A stretch of DNA of 64,000 bases from an uncultured Candidatus Saccharibacteria bacterium (GCA_948614045.1 CAPFSK010000004.1:5304-69303); one strand, 5' to 3'. Counted from the stretch's first letter, positions 43,330-52,382 are shown. Notes: generated from the letters alone by a model not told the origin. Made by a program: numbers and translations.

Positions 43330-43845
43330 TTAAAGGTTCTCCTCGATACGGGCGAGGGTGACTTGGAGAATGTTTGGTAGTTGTTCTCTTTCGTCGGGGG
43401 TAAATTTGCCGAGAACGAATTTCGTGTCGCCGAGCTTTTGGCGAATTTCAGGGTTGTTGGTACCGACGCGGAGGCGTGGAAAGTCGCTAGTGCCGAGCGA
43501 GGAGGTAATGGATTTTAGCCCGTTATTGCCGCCACTGGAGCCTTTAGCGCGATAGCGGATTTGACCGAAGTTGAGGTCGAAGTCGTCACAAATAACGAGA
43601 ATGTCGGCAGGGGTGAGTTTGTAGAAATGGACGAATTCTTGAACGGCGCGCCCGGATTCGTTATAGAAGTCTTGGGGTTTCAGGAGAATGCGGTCGCCGT
43701 CTTTGGTCCAGATGGCGCCGAACTTGGGCTTTTGCCAGTCAAGGTGATGAATTTTAGTATATAAATCGAGTGTCAAAAAACCGACGTTGTGGCGGGTGAA
43801 GTTGTATTCTGGTCCGGGGTTACCAAGACCGACGATGAGTTTCAT
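43330..43845 (-). CDS. pth: Peptidyl-tRNA hydrolase
   Basis: 171 residues from ATG 43843-43845. GLGNPGPEYNFTRHNVGF carries the catalytic His, and DDFDLNFGQIRYRAKGSSGGNNGLKSI follows. It releases peptides from peptidyl-tRNA. The minus-strand TATAAT (43853-43858) lies seven nt before the ATG, so codons upstream are promoter and the mRNA is leaderless. Confidence 0.94.
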   Translation of the reverse strand: MKLIVGLGNPGPEYNFTRHNVGFLTLDLYTKIHHLDWQKPKFGAIWTKDGDRILLKPQDFYNESGRAVQEFVHFYKLTPADILVICDDFDLNFGQIRYRAKGSSGGNNGLKSITSSLGTSDFPRLRVGTNNPEIRQKLGDTKFVLGKFTPDEREQLPNILQVTLARIEENL

Positions 43846-43875
43846 GGGGTATATTATAACATATTTTTGCACTTA

Positions 43876-43952
43876 TGGTGGTTCTTACTGGGCTCGAACC
43901 AGTGACCTCACGAATGTGAATCGTGCGCTCTAGCCAACTGAGCTAAAGAACC
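43876..43952 (-). tRNA. tRNA-Val (CAC)
   Basis: Full cloverleaf on the minus strand: acceptor GGTTCTT / AAGAACC, D arm GCTC...GAGC, anticodon arm CACGA-TTCACAT-TCGTG with anticodon CAC, T arm ACTGG-TTCGAGC-CCAGT. The CCA end is encoded (43876-43878). Confidence 0.93.
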
Positions 43953-43996
43953 GTCATAAATGTAAAAAGTTTCCTCTCTATGTTATAATAGCATAG

Positions 43997-45049
43997 ATGA
44001 AGATAGATTTCCAGAAATTTGAGACGGAACGTGCTGAGATTGAGGCGTTTTTGGCGCAGCCAGAGGCGTATGCGGATCCGGATTTTGCAGAGAAATCGCG
44101 GAGGTTGGCGGAGATTAATGAAATTTTGGATCTAGTGAAGCAGATCGAGCAGGCAAAACGAAATTTGGAAGAGGCGACAGAGTTGATTAATGACCCAGAG
44201 CTGGGTGAGATGGCACAGGAGGATGTGCGGACGCTAGGGTTGAAGATAGATAGCTTGAATGCGGAGCTGGAAGAGAAATTGTTGCCGCGTGACCCAGCAG
44301 ATGATAAGCCGGCGATTATGGAGATTCGTGCGGGAGCGGGTGGCGATGAGGCGAGCCTGTTTGCGGGTGAGTTGTATCGGATGTATGTGCGATATGCAGA
44401 GCGGCATGGATTGAAAGTCGAGCTGATGAGTCAGAATGAGAACGAAGCGGGCGGAATGAAAGAGGTTGTCATACGGGTGTCGGGGGAGAAGCCGTATGGG
44501 CAGTTGAAATTTGAAGGTGGCGTACATCGTGTGCAGCGGGTGCCGGTGACGGAGAGCCAGGGGCGAATACATACGTCGACGGCGACGGTAGCGGTTTTGC
44601 CGGAGGCGGCGGAGAGTGATCTCGAGATTAAGCCAGAAGACCTGAGGATAGATATTTATCGGTCGGGTGGACATGGCGGCCAAGGGGTGAATACGACGGA
44701 TTCGGCGGTAAGGATTACGCATTTGCCAACAGGGATTATGGTGGCGATGCAGGACGAGCGCTCGCAGCAGCAGAATCGGGTGAAGGCGATGGCGGTGCTC
44801 CGAAGTAGGTTGATGGAGAAGAAAAAGCAGGAAGAAATGGCAGCAGCGAGCGACGCGCGGAAATCTTTGATTGGGTCAGGTGACCGGAGTGAGAAGATTC
44901 GGACGTATAATTTCCCGCAGGATCGGATTACGGACCATCGGGTACACTATTCGCGGTCGAATGTTGGCGCGGCGATGGATGGGGATATTGATGACCTGGT
45001 GCGAGAATTGACACAAGCGGAGCGGGCAGACGCCGAAGCGGCGGTGTAG
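43997..45049 (+). CDS. prfA: Peptide chain release factor 1
   Basis: 350 residues. GGQ loop GGHGGQGVNTTDSAVR near 228 and the RF1-type codon-reading tripeptide PVT (PxT class) in RVPVTESQGRIHTS. It reads UAA and UAG. TATAAT at 43984-43989 is seven nt before the ATG, a leaderless arrangement. prmC, its methyltransferase, follows. Confidence 0.95.
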   Translation: MKIDFQKFETERAEIEAFLAQPEAYADPDFAEKSRRLAEINEILDLVKQIEQAKRNLEEATELINDPELGEMAQEDVRTLGLKIDSLNAELEEKLLPRDPADDKPAIMEIRAGAGGDEASLFAGELYRMYVRYAERHGLKVELMSQNENEAGGMKEVVIRVSGEKPYGQLKFEGGVHRVQRVPVTESQGRIHTSTATVAVLPEAAESDLEIKPEDLRIDIYRSGGHGGQGVNTTDSAVRITHLPTGIMVAMQDERSQQQNRVKAMAVLRSRLMEKKKQEEMAAASDARKSLIGSGDRSEKIRTYNFPQDRITDHRVHYSRSNVGAAMDGDIDDLVRELTQAERADAEAAV

Positions 45050-45115
45050 GGGTGCGGGGTTGTAAGTTGGGTTATATCGCCTACCGCCAGGGCAGGGGTA
45101 AGATTGGAGAAGGTT

Positions 45116-45964
45116 ATGACGATTGATGGTTGGTTGAAATCGGTGAAAGAAAAAATTCCGCGGTTGGATGCGGAGTTGATTTTGGTGGCGGTGTTGCAAG
45201 AGATTTTGCCGAGAAAAGTGGATCGAAGCTTTATCGTGGGGTACCCAGATGTGGGAATCTCGGGAAAGACTTGGCAGCGATTGGATGAGATGGCAGAGCG
45301 GCGGGCGGCAGGTGAGCCGTTGGCGTATATTTTGGGGTTTCGGGAGTTTTATGGGCGAGATTTTGTCGTAACGTCAGCGGTTTTAATTCCCCGCCCTGAG
45401 ACGGAGAATTTGATTGAGCTGGCGAAAGGGCTGGACTTACCACGGCGGCCGCGTTTTATAGAGGTGGGGACGGGGAGTGGCTGTATTGCGATTACTTTGG
45501 CGCTGGAATTCCCGCAGGCGGAAGTAGTGGCGACGGATGCGTATGTGAAGGCGCTGGATGTGGCGGCAGAGAATAATTTGCGACTGGAGGGGCGAGTACA
45601 TCTCGTGCAGTCTAACCTGCTCAGAGATTTGACATTGCCGGAGGATGGGCGAGATTTTGATGTTTTGGTGGCGAATTTGCCCTATGTGGACCCGAATTGG
45701 GATTGGTTGGATAGTGAGGGGTTGGCGTTTGAGCCAAAAACGGCGTTGTTTGCGGCGAAAGAACACGGTTTATCGTTTTATAAGCGATTGCTTCGAGAAT
45801 TGCAGAATAACGATATGGTGCGGGCGCGATATGTGATTTTTGAGGCTGACCCCTGTCAGCATGATGAGTTGGTGGTTTTTGTGGATAAAAAAGGCTATGA
45901 TTTGGTGCGTATTGACGGGTATGGGTTACTCTTTGAGAAACGTCGGCAAGACGTTTATGGATAA
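45116..45964 (+). CDS. prmC: Release-factor glutamine methyltransferase
   Basis: 282 residues from ATG 45116 with GGAG six nt upstream; an in-frame TTG at 45104 is less likely. SAM-binding EVGTGSGCIAITLA and catalytic NLPY (usual NPPY). It methylates the Gln of the GGQ loop of RF1/RF2. Cotranscription with prfA is usual. Confidence 0.9.
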   Translation: MTIDGWLKSVKEKIPRLDAELILVAVLQEILPRKVDRSFIVGYPDVGISGKTWQRLDEMAERRAAGEPLAYILGFREFYGRDFVVTSAVLIPRPETENLIELAKGLDLPRRPRFIEVGTGSGCIAITLALEFPQAEVVATDAYVKALDVAAENNLRLEGRVHLVQSNLLRDLTLPEDGRDFDVLVANLPYVDPNWDWLDSEGLAFEPKTALFAAKEHGLSFYKRLLRELQNNDMVRARYVIFEADPCQHDELVVFVDKKGYDLVRIDGYGLLFEKRRQDVYG

Positions 45965-46038
45965 ATGTGTAGTAAGTGTTGACAAAATTTATAGCATTTA
46001 TAGAGGTGAAACTGCTGTGCTTAAATATGTGATAGGTA

Positions 46039-46067
46039 TTGACAAAATTAAGCATGTGTGCTACAAT
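46039..46067 (+). promoter_or_regulatory. Promoter of the structured surface-protein transcript
   Basis: TTGACA (46039-46044), 17-nt spacer ending GTGTGC, TACAAT (46062-46067). A near copy of the -35 region (TGTTGACAAAATTTA) occurs 60 nt upstream at 45977-45991. Confidence 0.85.
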
Positions 46068-46073
46068 GGATAG

Positions 46074-46400
46074 TAATCGAGGATAGCGGGTATGCTCTCT
46101 AGAATCGAGGAAGATTAACAATCAGTTCGTCTCAGATACAATCCGGAGGCTATATTGCTGATGGGATAATTGTATCTGTTAATAGGTAAAACCGACAAGG
46201 TTGCAAGAGCAGTTGTTGTGATTTGTCGATACCATATATAGATTAGGTGCTTACTGCACCGCACTAATTCCCTTATATCCAGAATTGGACGGAGGGGTTA
46301 GTGCCCTCCGGAAGATTTTGTTTGTAGATAAAGACACTGTAAATTCCCATATTGGGCGCGCAGTGTGCGTCACAAAATAAAAATTAAAGGAGGTAATCGT
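46074..46400 (+). promoter_or_regulatory. Structured 5' untranslated region of the surface-protein gene
   Basis: About 325 nt with no gene. Hairpins: CAGATACAAT / ATTGTATCTG (46133-46142 / 46169-46178), GGTGC-TTACT-GCACC near 46246, CGGAGGG / CCCTCCG near 46290-46312, and a stem around CCCA-TAT-TGGG near 46346. Segments 46119-46143 and 46181-46193 are complementary to the 3' untranslated region. AAAGGAGGT lies just before the ATG. Confidence 0.65.
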
Positions 46401-48932
46401 ATGGGAAAGACTATCATGAACAAGTCGCAGCGTAGGGCTGCGCACAGGAAAAAAGCTCTGAAAATCGGTATTCCGAGCCTTTTGGCACTGGTATTGCTGA
46501 TCGGAGGAGTTTTCGCGGCTACAAAGTTTTTCGGCGGTAAGGATGCCAAGGACGATGCTGTAGCAAGGCTGGACCAGGTTGGGAACAATGATACGACGGA
46601 GGAGCCGGAAGACGATTTAAGGGTGTTCTTTTCTGATGAGTACAAAGAGAATGCGTACGGCATTAGAAAGAAACAGAATATTCCGATCTCCATGTTTCCG
46701 GAAAATTACAATGAAAGGAAACATCTTTCCGGAGGAAACGACGAGGCGGTGTCTATTCCGTTACCTATGGACCAGCAGAAGATTGACGTGCTGAAACGCA
46801 GTATGTCTGGTACGGCATTGAACAATGCTCTCGACGAGCTCTACAAGGAGAACAAAGAAGAGCTGATGGCTCTGCCACTGGCAGAGCAGAAAGAATGTAT
46901 GCTGGAAGAGAAGGCCACTGAGTTTCTTTGTGCGGCATATGGATATGCGTGGGTGCAGGAGTGGCGGAAGTCTTGGCCGGAGCTTATTGAGCAGAACCCG
47001 CAATTAGGCGAGTTTGAGAATCAGGTGAAGGAAGCAATGAGCCGTAAGCCTGAGGATGGGAAACCGGTTGGCTGGTCTGCCTTCATGGCGTATGAAAATG
47101 CTGCTGCGAAAGCTGCAGGGGACCATTCTAGGATGGTCATGTGCACTAAGACGGATGAAGAGGCAGGTACGTATAACTATTACGATACGTATTGTCTACT
47201 GAATGAAATCTTTAAGCAATTGTTGTCCTATGAAGGTATTCAGAGTTTAGAAAGTACTCGGAATTGGAAATTGCCTTTGACGGTGGATTTCGAGACCATG
47301 ATGACAGTGGAATCGAATGAGCAGGAGAATTTGCCGGCAGCGATTTGGGTTCATAGGACTAAAATGAGCACAATCACGGCGAAGTATGGAACCAACATGA
47401 CGGATAGGAGGCCGGAAGCTTACGAAAAGAAGGAAACTCCGATTCCGGAAGACCCGAAACCGAAGGATAAGCCGGACCCGGGCGATAAGCCTGACCCCGA
47501 CCCCGACCCGGACCCTGATAAGTATCCGGCTACCTTAATCCACTACGATGTGGAGACGGGTGCAACACTTGATACTGAAGGTTTGGGCAATTTTAAGGTT
47601 GGAGTGACCGTGACTGGTAACTCTAAGTCGATTGCGAATTATACGGCAATGAAGGACTCGGTAAGCGGCGAGATGGTTGAAGGTGGATTGACGTTGAGGA
47701 TTCCGTACAAGAAAAATGGTACTGACCCGAAGGTTTATCCGGCGACTTTAGTTCACTACGATGTGGACACCGGAAAAACAATGGCAACTGAAGATTTGGG
47801 CGACTACGCTATAGGCGTAAAAGTGACTGGTAATGCCAAGGCCTTTGCGGGATATACTGTAGCGACGACAGCTCCGGTTTCTGGCAATATGAAAGAGGGC
47901 GGTATCACTCTTAAAATCGGATATAAGAAGACGCCTGACCCGAAGACTTATCCGGCTACGTTGATTCATTATGACGTAGACACCGGAGTGACACTCGATA
48001 CTGAAAATTTGGGTAGTTTTGAGGTAGGGATAACTGTAACAGGAAATGCAAAATCTTTCGCAAACTACACGGTAGCTACTAAGGCTCCTGTTTCCGACTC
48101 CATGAAGGAGGGTGGATTAACTCTCAGGATTGGCTATAAGAAGAACGACCCTCCTGTTGCGAAGAAATATCCGGCGACGCTTATTCATTACGATAGGGAA
48201 TCCGGCGCAACACTGAGAACAGATAGTCTTGGTGATTTTGAAGTTGGTACAACGGTAACCGGTCGCGCTGATTCATTTACTGGGTACACTGCAGATATTA
48301 GTTCCACAAGTGGCGTGATGGTTGAAGGTGGATTGACTCTTCGTATTCCGTATACGCCGAAACATGATGGCGACGGGCAGAAAGACCCGGAGGCAGACCC
48401 GGAAAATAAACCGGGATATGACCCTGGAATTGGGGACAATGACCCCGATGACGGAAAGGGTGATGACCAGGAAGAGAAACCTGCAGAAACCGATAAGGAA
48501 AACGGGCCGACCGAAAATCCTGATGAAAACAGGAATGATGACGGTAAAGACCCAACTAAACCGGCGACTCCGCCGATAACGGAAGATGCTGATGAGATTA
48601 CGGTTGTTGACCCGGATGGTTCTACGTCTGATGTAGAGAAAGAGCCGGAGAATACGGATAAGGTTGACGATAGTGACCCGGTACAGTATGGCGGTGCAGC
48701 CGTTGAAGCTGCTCCGGCAGTCCAGTCTGAACCTGTTCAGCAGGAGGTCGCAACGGAAGTTGAAGCGGTAGAACCGGTGCAGGAGAAGAAAGAAGCTCCG
48801 GCACCTGAACCTGTAGTTGTAGAAGCACCTGCACCGGCACCGGCTGAGCAGAAAGCTGAACCTGCTGAGGAAGCTCCGGCTCAGGAGTCTGAAGCAGATG
48901 GAGCTGGAGAGTTCCAGGAGGACTGCCCGTAA
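46401..48932 (+). CDS. Large surface protein with four MucBP-like repeats
   Basis: 843 residues from ATG 46401, set by AAAGGAGGT (the in-frame ATG at 46365 precedes that site). One hydrophobic segment near the N-terminus (about 20-45), a helical domain (90-330), a Pro/Asp stalk, four repeats of 71-73 residues beginning YPATLIHYD (about 375-660) that resemble MucBP-type adhesin modules, and a long Pro/Glu/Ala-rich tail. There is no LPXTG. Codon use is less G-ending than its neighbours, suggesting transfer or special expression. Likely an adhesin or stalk facing the host; function inferred. Confidence 0.75.
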   Translation: MGKTIMNKSQRRAAHRKKALKIGIPSLLALVLLIGGVFAATKFFGGKDAKDDAVARLDQVGNNDTTEEPEDDLRVFFSDEYKENAYGIRKKQNIPISMFPENYNERKHLSGGNDEAVSIPLPMDQQKIDVLKRSMSGTALNNALDELYKENKEELMALPLAEQKECMLEEKATEFLCAAYGYAWVQEWRKSWPELIEQNPQLGEFENQVKEAMSRKPEDGKPVGWSAFMAYENAAAKAAGDHSRMVMCTKTDEEAGTYNYYDTYCLLNEIFKQLLSYEGIQSLESTRNWKLPLTVDFETMMTVESNEQENLPAAIWVHRTKMSTITAKYGTNMTDRRPEAYEKKETPIPEDPKPKDKPDPGDKPDPDPDPDPDKYPATLIHYDVETGATLDTEGLGNFKVGVTVTGNSKSIANYTAMKDSVSGEMVEGGLTLRIPYKKNGTDPKVYPATLVHYDVDTGKTMATEDLGDYAIGVKVTGNAKAFAGYTVATTAPVSGNMKEGGITLKIGYKKTPDPKTYPATLIHYDVDTGVTLDTENLGSFEVGITVTGNAKSFANYTVATKAPVSDSMKEGGLTLRIGYKKNDPPVAKKYPATLIHYDRESGATLRTDSLGDFEVGTTVTGRADSFTGYTADISSTSGVMVEGGLTLRIPYTPKHDGDGQKDPEADPENKPGYDPGIGDNDPDDGKGDDQEEKPAETDKENGPTENPDENRNDDGKDPTKPATPPITEDADEITVVDPDGSTSDVEKEPENTDKVDDSDPVQYGGAAVEAAPAVQSEPVQQEVATEVEAVEPVQEKKEAPAPEPVVVEAPAPAPAEQKAEPAEEAPAQESEADGAGEFQEDCP

Positions 48933-48949
48933 GTAGTGCTTTGTTGAAG

Positions 48950-49133
48950 TTTGTAACTTTATTGACTTAGTCTCACCGGGATTTCCCGGTGGGGCGCCAC
49001 TACAGCAATGATATTTCGCGTAAGCGATAAGATTCAGAATAGTGAAGGAGGGGTGCCATAGAGAAAAAATGCTAAATTGCAACTTGTCAATGTCGTTTTT
49101 TTCAAAAACGATTGCTTCTCTGGCGAATGCCAG
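48950..49133 (+). ncRNA. First part of the structured 3' region
   Basis: After the stop at 48932: CACCGGG-ATTT-CCCGGTG near 48976, enclosed by GTAGTG / CACTAC; TCGC-GTAA-GCGA near 49017; CGTTTTT / AAAAACG near 49094-49111; and CTGGC-GAAT-GCCAG (49120-49133). No open reading frame of interest. Confidence 0.55.
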
Positions 49134-49384
49134 CACTGACCGCGTTAGGTCGTGAAGATTCGTGCAGGCTATAGGCGCACGATGTTGACCGTTAGGTCGC
49201 AGAGTGCCGCCGGGCCTAAAACGAGAGTTTGGCTACGTTCTTGCAAAACGTGGCGCGCTCTTACACTGGACCGTTAGGTCGGTGTAAATAGAGTTTGTTG
49301 GACCGATAGGTCGACAAGCAAAAACTTTACCTGACCTGCGGGTCGGTTGAGATAAATGTTAATTGGACCGTTAGGTCGATTAAC
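49134..49384 (+). ncRNA. Tandem array of six stem-loops with common GACC-loop-GGTC tip
   Basis: Hairpins at 49134-49154, 49177-49207, 49261-49287, 49295-49317, 49329-49347 and 49358-49384. Tips are GACC-GTTA-GGTC or close variants (GATA, TGCG, GCGTTA loops). Below the tip is a TG/G (or T) internal loop, then lower stems of unrelated sequence that still pair (TTACAC/GTGTAA, TTGT/ACAA, GTTAAT/ATTAAC, CAC/GTG, GCAC/GTGC). The last four are spaced 32-33 nt. A further hairpin (49232-49254) lies between the second and third. Confidence 0.8.
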
Positions 49385-49490
49385 TGGTTTTACCTATTTG
49401 TGCACATTATAACCGGGGCGGCTGACGTTTAGACCGACGCTGCCCTGGTAAAACCAAGATTTGTGTCTGAGATGAGTTGATTGTGATCTT

Positions 49491-49515
49491 AAAACTCCCC
49501 TGGCGGGGAGTTTTT
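49491..49515 (+). terminator. Strong rho-independent terminator
   Basis: AAAACTCCCC-TGGC-GGGGAGTTTT followed by a further T. It ends the structured transcript eight nt after the closing helix. Confidence 0.93.
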
Positions 49516-49565
49516 GCGTATTAGTGGGAAGTTCTTCGGTTGGTCGGTGCGTCGGGTATTTTAGC

Positions 49566-50861
49566 CTAGTAGTTCACACTACCGTATTGCGGGACGGCGG
49601 CGATCCAGAGTTGTCCGGGAGTGAACTTAATTTCTTCTCCGGCGGCATCACGGAATACGATTTGGTTACTTTGGGAGGTCTTCGACCAAGTTGCTTCGGT
49701 AACTCCGCCATTCTGGAAGATAAGAGCGCTACCGGAGCTAATGGTGCGGATATCTTCGTGGTATTCGTCGCTGGCAGTATTTTCTTGAACGAACATTGCA
49801 ACGACTGCGCGTGGTGCAACTTGTACGGGTTCGCCGCAGGCAGTCTTCGTATTAGGTTGGTCTAAGTCGCTCGGGCAGTTATACGAGACATGTGCTTCTC
49901 CGTTAGCATATGAGCGCAAATAGCTATTCGTCTCGATGTCGTAATGATATTCGGTATTATACATTGGGATTGAACCGAAGCCAATCGAAATATCGCTGAC
50001 GAGTTCAGTTGGCGTACATTCGGTATCAGCCTCTCCTTCGGCATTCTCGGCTTCGCAGGTTTCAATTTCGGCAACAATTGCGTCGGATTCGTTAGGGGTG
50101 TAGCGCGGGAAAGCTTTTAGGTCGGAACTGGTGTAACCCATACTAGTATTAAATGCGGAGATATCGGCAGGAGAGGTAAATAGATTATTCCAATAGCGGT
50201 CGCTATCTTCGCGCCACATATATTCAAGACTCTCGTCGAGATTGCGTTGGCCGCCAGTACTAATATCGGCAAGAGCTTCGTCAGAACCGCCAGAGTGAAC
50301 AACGGTACAATCAAAAGGTGTATCCCAATCGAGATAATATGAGCGTAGCGAGCGTATTGGGCCGATGACGCTGGTGCCGGCGTTCTGGAAGACGGCGGCA
50401 AAGCGGGTAATTCCCCGTTCGGCGATTGCCTCAAAAACGACGCCAGCTTGGTTTAATCCAGCTTGGGGACGAGCGCCATCAGTTGAGCCATTTGGCATCT
50501 GTACGCAATATGTCGGAGCGTTTTTTAGCGATTCATTGGCGATTTCTTCGCCGGTAAGGAGGCTATATATTGGTTCGGTATATTCGGCGCGCCCCGCTTT
50601 TTCGATTTCGTCTTTATGAGTTAGTAGTAATACGATGGCGGCAATAGCGCCGGCGACGAGTAACACGGCAACAAAGATAAGGGTAGCTAGTACCATTTTT
50701 TGCTTCGTGGTGCGAGGTTTTTTGACTTTTTTACTCTTTTTGTTGGACTTTACGGTCGTAGTTGTGTCGGTGTCGACTTCTAGATTTTTTGGCTCTTTGG
50801 GCGCTCTAGGTGCAGCGGTTTTTGGCTGCGCTTTGCTAGTGGCGGGCTTTTTGGTCGCCAT
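49566..50861 (-). CDS. DUF3048 (YerB-like) membrane-anchored protein
   Basis: 431 residues. Lys-rich cytosolic start, one membrane helix (about 55-80), then the exported DUF3048 domain: RPQAGLNQAGVVFEAIAERGITRFAAVFQN, GPIRSLRSYYLDWDTPFDCTVVHSGGSDEAL and a C-terminal GQLWIAAVP. Function of the family is unknown; it is usually extracytoplasmic. AGGAG precedes the ATG. Confidence 0.85.
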   Translation of the reverse strand: MATKKPATSKAQPKTAAPRAPKEPKNLEVDTDTTTTVKSNKKSKKVKKPRTTKQKMVLATLIFVAVLLVAGAIAAIVLLLTHKDEIEKAGRAEYTEPIYSLLTGEEIANESLKNAPTYCVQMPNGSTDGARPQAGLNQAGVVFEAIAERGITRFAAVFQNAGTSVIGPIRSLRSYYLDWDTPFDCTVVHSGGSDEALADISTGGQRNLDESLEYMWREDSDRYWNNLFTSPADISAFNTSMGYTSSDLKAFPRYTPNESDAIVAEIETCEAENAEGEADTECTPTELVSDISIGFGSIPMYNTEYHYDIETNSYLRSYANGEAHVSYNCPSDLDQPNTKTACGEPVQVAPRAVVAMFVQENTASDEYHEDIRTISSGSALIFQNGGVTEATWSKTSQSNQIVFRDAAGEEIKFTPGQLWIAAVPQYGSVNY

Positions 50862-50903
50862 AAAAATAACTCCTGTTTAGTTATTCTCATTTTAGCATAA
50901 GTT

Positions 50904-52346
50904 TTAATGATTTTCTATGGCAGTGATGGTTTTGCGAAGGCGCGCAAGCGAGATATTTTTGCCGAGAACGGCGAGAGTTTGATGTAATGCCGGGCTGAAC
51001 GGTGCATATGATAGACTGATGCGGATGAGTGAAAACAACTCAGCTGGTTTTTTGCCGGTTTCTGCAAGTAGCTGATTGAGGGTTGCCTGCAAGCTTTCTT
51101 CATCCCACGTGGTATTCTCTAACTCGTTCGCGGCATTCTGTAGTAGCTCACTAAGTTCTTCTTCGGAAAGTTTTTTGAGAAACTTATTGTTCGTAATCAT
51201 TTCGACATCGATTTCTGGGTCGGAGAAAAAGTATGTAGTCATCGTCTCAAGATCCTTTAACGTTTTCAGACGATCGTAGATAATACTCAAAACTTGTTTT
51301 TTGTAGCTATCATCATATGGTTTTGCACTTTCGGGCCAAAAACCAGCAGTGCGTTCGTATAGTGTATCGATTCCCTGCTCGTCGGCGATTTTGCGAATCC
51401 ATTGACCATTTTGCCAGAGTAATTTAGTCTCGTCAAACCTGGCGCCGGAAGTTTGGATGCGATCAACAGAGAACTTCGTAATTAAGTCTTCTTTTGTGTA
51501 AATTTCCTCTTCGGTGCCATCATTCCAACCGAGGCAAGCAAGATAATTTAGCATGGCTTCGGGCAGGATGCCGTCTTTGCGGTATTCGTTAACGGATTTT
51601 GCGCCGTCACGCTTGCCGAGTTTTTTGCCGCCGGTAGGTCCAAGAATGTGTGGCAGAGAAATAAGTTTTGGCACTTCGAGTCCAAGTGCTTCGTAAATTG
51701 CAAGGTAATTCGGAGTACTCGAAAGGTATTCAACGCCGCGGCAGATATGCGTTACTCCCATTGTGGCGTCGTCGACGATATGGGCAAAATTGTAAGTTGG
51801 TAAACCGTCGGCTTTGATTAGAATAATATCGTCTTGAACTTCGGGTCCAGCCTCCATATTACCCATAACTTCGTCGTGCCAAGCACGGACTTTTGGATCA
51901 GCTTTAAAACGTAAAGGGATGCCCTCATGCCATTCTGGCGTTGTGGTTGGTCGGAAGTTGCGGTATAGGTATGGGATTTTTTCGGCGTTGCACTTGTCCC
52001 GATAGCCTTGAATTACATCAGATGGCGTCGGGTCGGCATAGGCGCGCCCCATAGCGATGAGCTTTTTGGCCCATTCGTGATAAATTGCTTTGCGTTCGCT
52101 TTGGAAATATGGTTCGTTAGGCCCACCGACAATTGGACCCTCATCCCAATCAAGTCCAAGCCATTTTAGAGTATCTTCAATAAGCTCGGTCGCACCCTCA
52201 ACATAGCGTGCCTGATCAGTGTCTTCAATGCGTAGAATAAACTTGCCATTTGCTTGTTTGGCGATTAGATATGGATAAATGGCGCTACGGACATTGCCAA
52301 TGTGGATGTATCCAGTCGGGCTGGGGGCGAAACGTGTTTTCAACAT
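50904..52346 (-). CDS. gltX: Glutamyl-tRNA synthetase
   Basis: 480 residues from ATG 52344-52346. Class I motifs: FAPSPTGYIHIGN (HIGH) and KKLGKRDGA (KMSKS class). Minus-strand TATAAT (52354-52359) is seven nt before the ATG, so upstream in-frame codons are promoter. Whether it charges only tRNA-Glu or also tRNA-Gln depends on gatCAB elsewhere. Confidence 0.95.
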   Translation of the reverse strand: MLKTRFAPSPTGYIHIGNVRSAIYPYLIAKQANGKFILRIEDTDQARYVEGATELIEDTLKWLGLDWDEGPIVGGPNEPYFQSERKAIYHEWAKKLIAMGRAYADPTPSDVIQGYRDKCNAEKIPYLYRNFRPTTTPEWHEGIPLRFKADPKVRAWHDEVMGNMEAGPEVQDDIILIKADGLPTYNFAHIVDDATMGVTHICRGVEYLSSTPNYLAIYEALGLEVPKLISLPHILGPTGGKKLGKRDGAKSVNEYRKDGILPEAMLNYLACLGWNDGTEEEIYTKEDLITKFSVDRIQTSGARFDETKLLWQNGQWIRKIADEQGIDTLYERTAGFWPESAKPYDDSYKKQVLSIIYDRLKTLKDLETMTTYFFSDPEIDVEMITNNKFLKKLSEEELSELLQNAANELENTTWDEESLQATLNQLLAETGKKPAELFSLIRISLSYAPFSPALHQTLAVLGKNISLARLRKTITAIENH

Positions 52347-52382
52347 ACTATATATTATATACGTAAGACACGTTTTGTGCAA

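Larger units (their letters stand above)
46119..49483 (+). other. Long-range 5'-3' RNA pairing across the surface-protein gene
   Basis: Helix 1: 46119-46143 pairs with 49458-49483 over 25 bp with one bulge; the four deviations from Watson-Crick pairing are all G-U wobbles. Helix 2: 46181-46193 (AATAGGTAAAACC) pairs perfectly with 49386-49398. They are nested in register. Each also has a local competitor: 46133-46142 with 46169-46178, and 49386-49394 with 49447-49455. Confidence 0.7.

Noticed and set aside
48273..49136. 287-codon minus-strand frame over the surface-protein tail
   Set aside because: Antisense shadow of the Pro/Asp/Glu repeats; Arg/Phe/Cys-rich nonsense composition and it crosses the structured 3' region.
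49269..49384. Regular 32-33 nt spacing of the GACCGTTAGGTC-like motif suggests a CRISPR array
   Set aside because: Repeats are only about 12-14 nt, intervals at the 5' side are 49 and 82 nt, and the 'spacers' are complementary flanks of hairpins. No cas genes are present.
46119..49483. Terminal inverted repeats of a transposon around the surface-protein gene
   Set aside because: The arms lie inside the transcript, differ only by G-U-compatible changes, no transposase or target duplication is visible, and promoter and terminator lie outside the arms.
46074..49516. Group II intron with an internal ORF
   Set aside because: The ORF is a repeat surface protein without reverse-transcriptase motifs, and no domain V (AGC...bulge) hairpin or GUGYG 5' end was seen.
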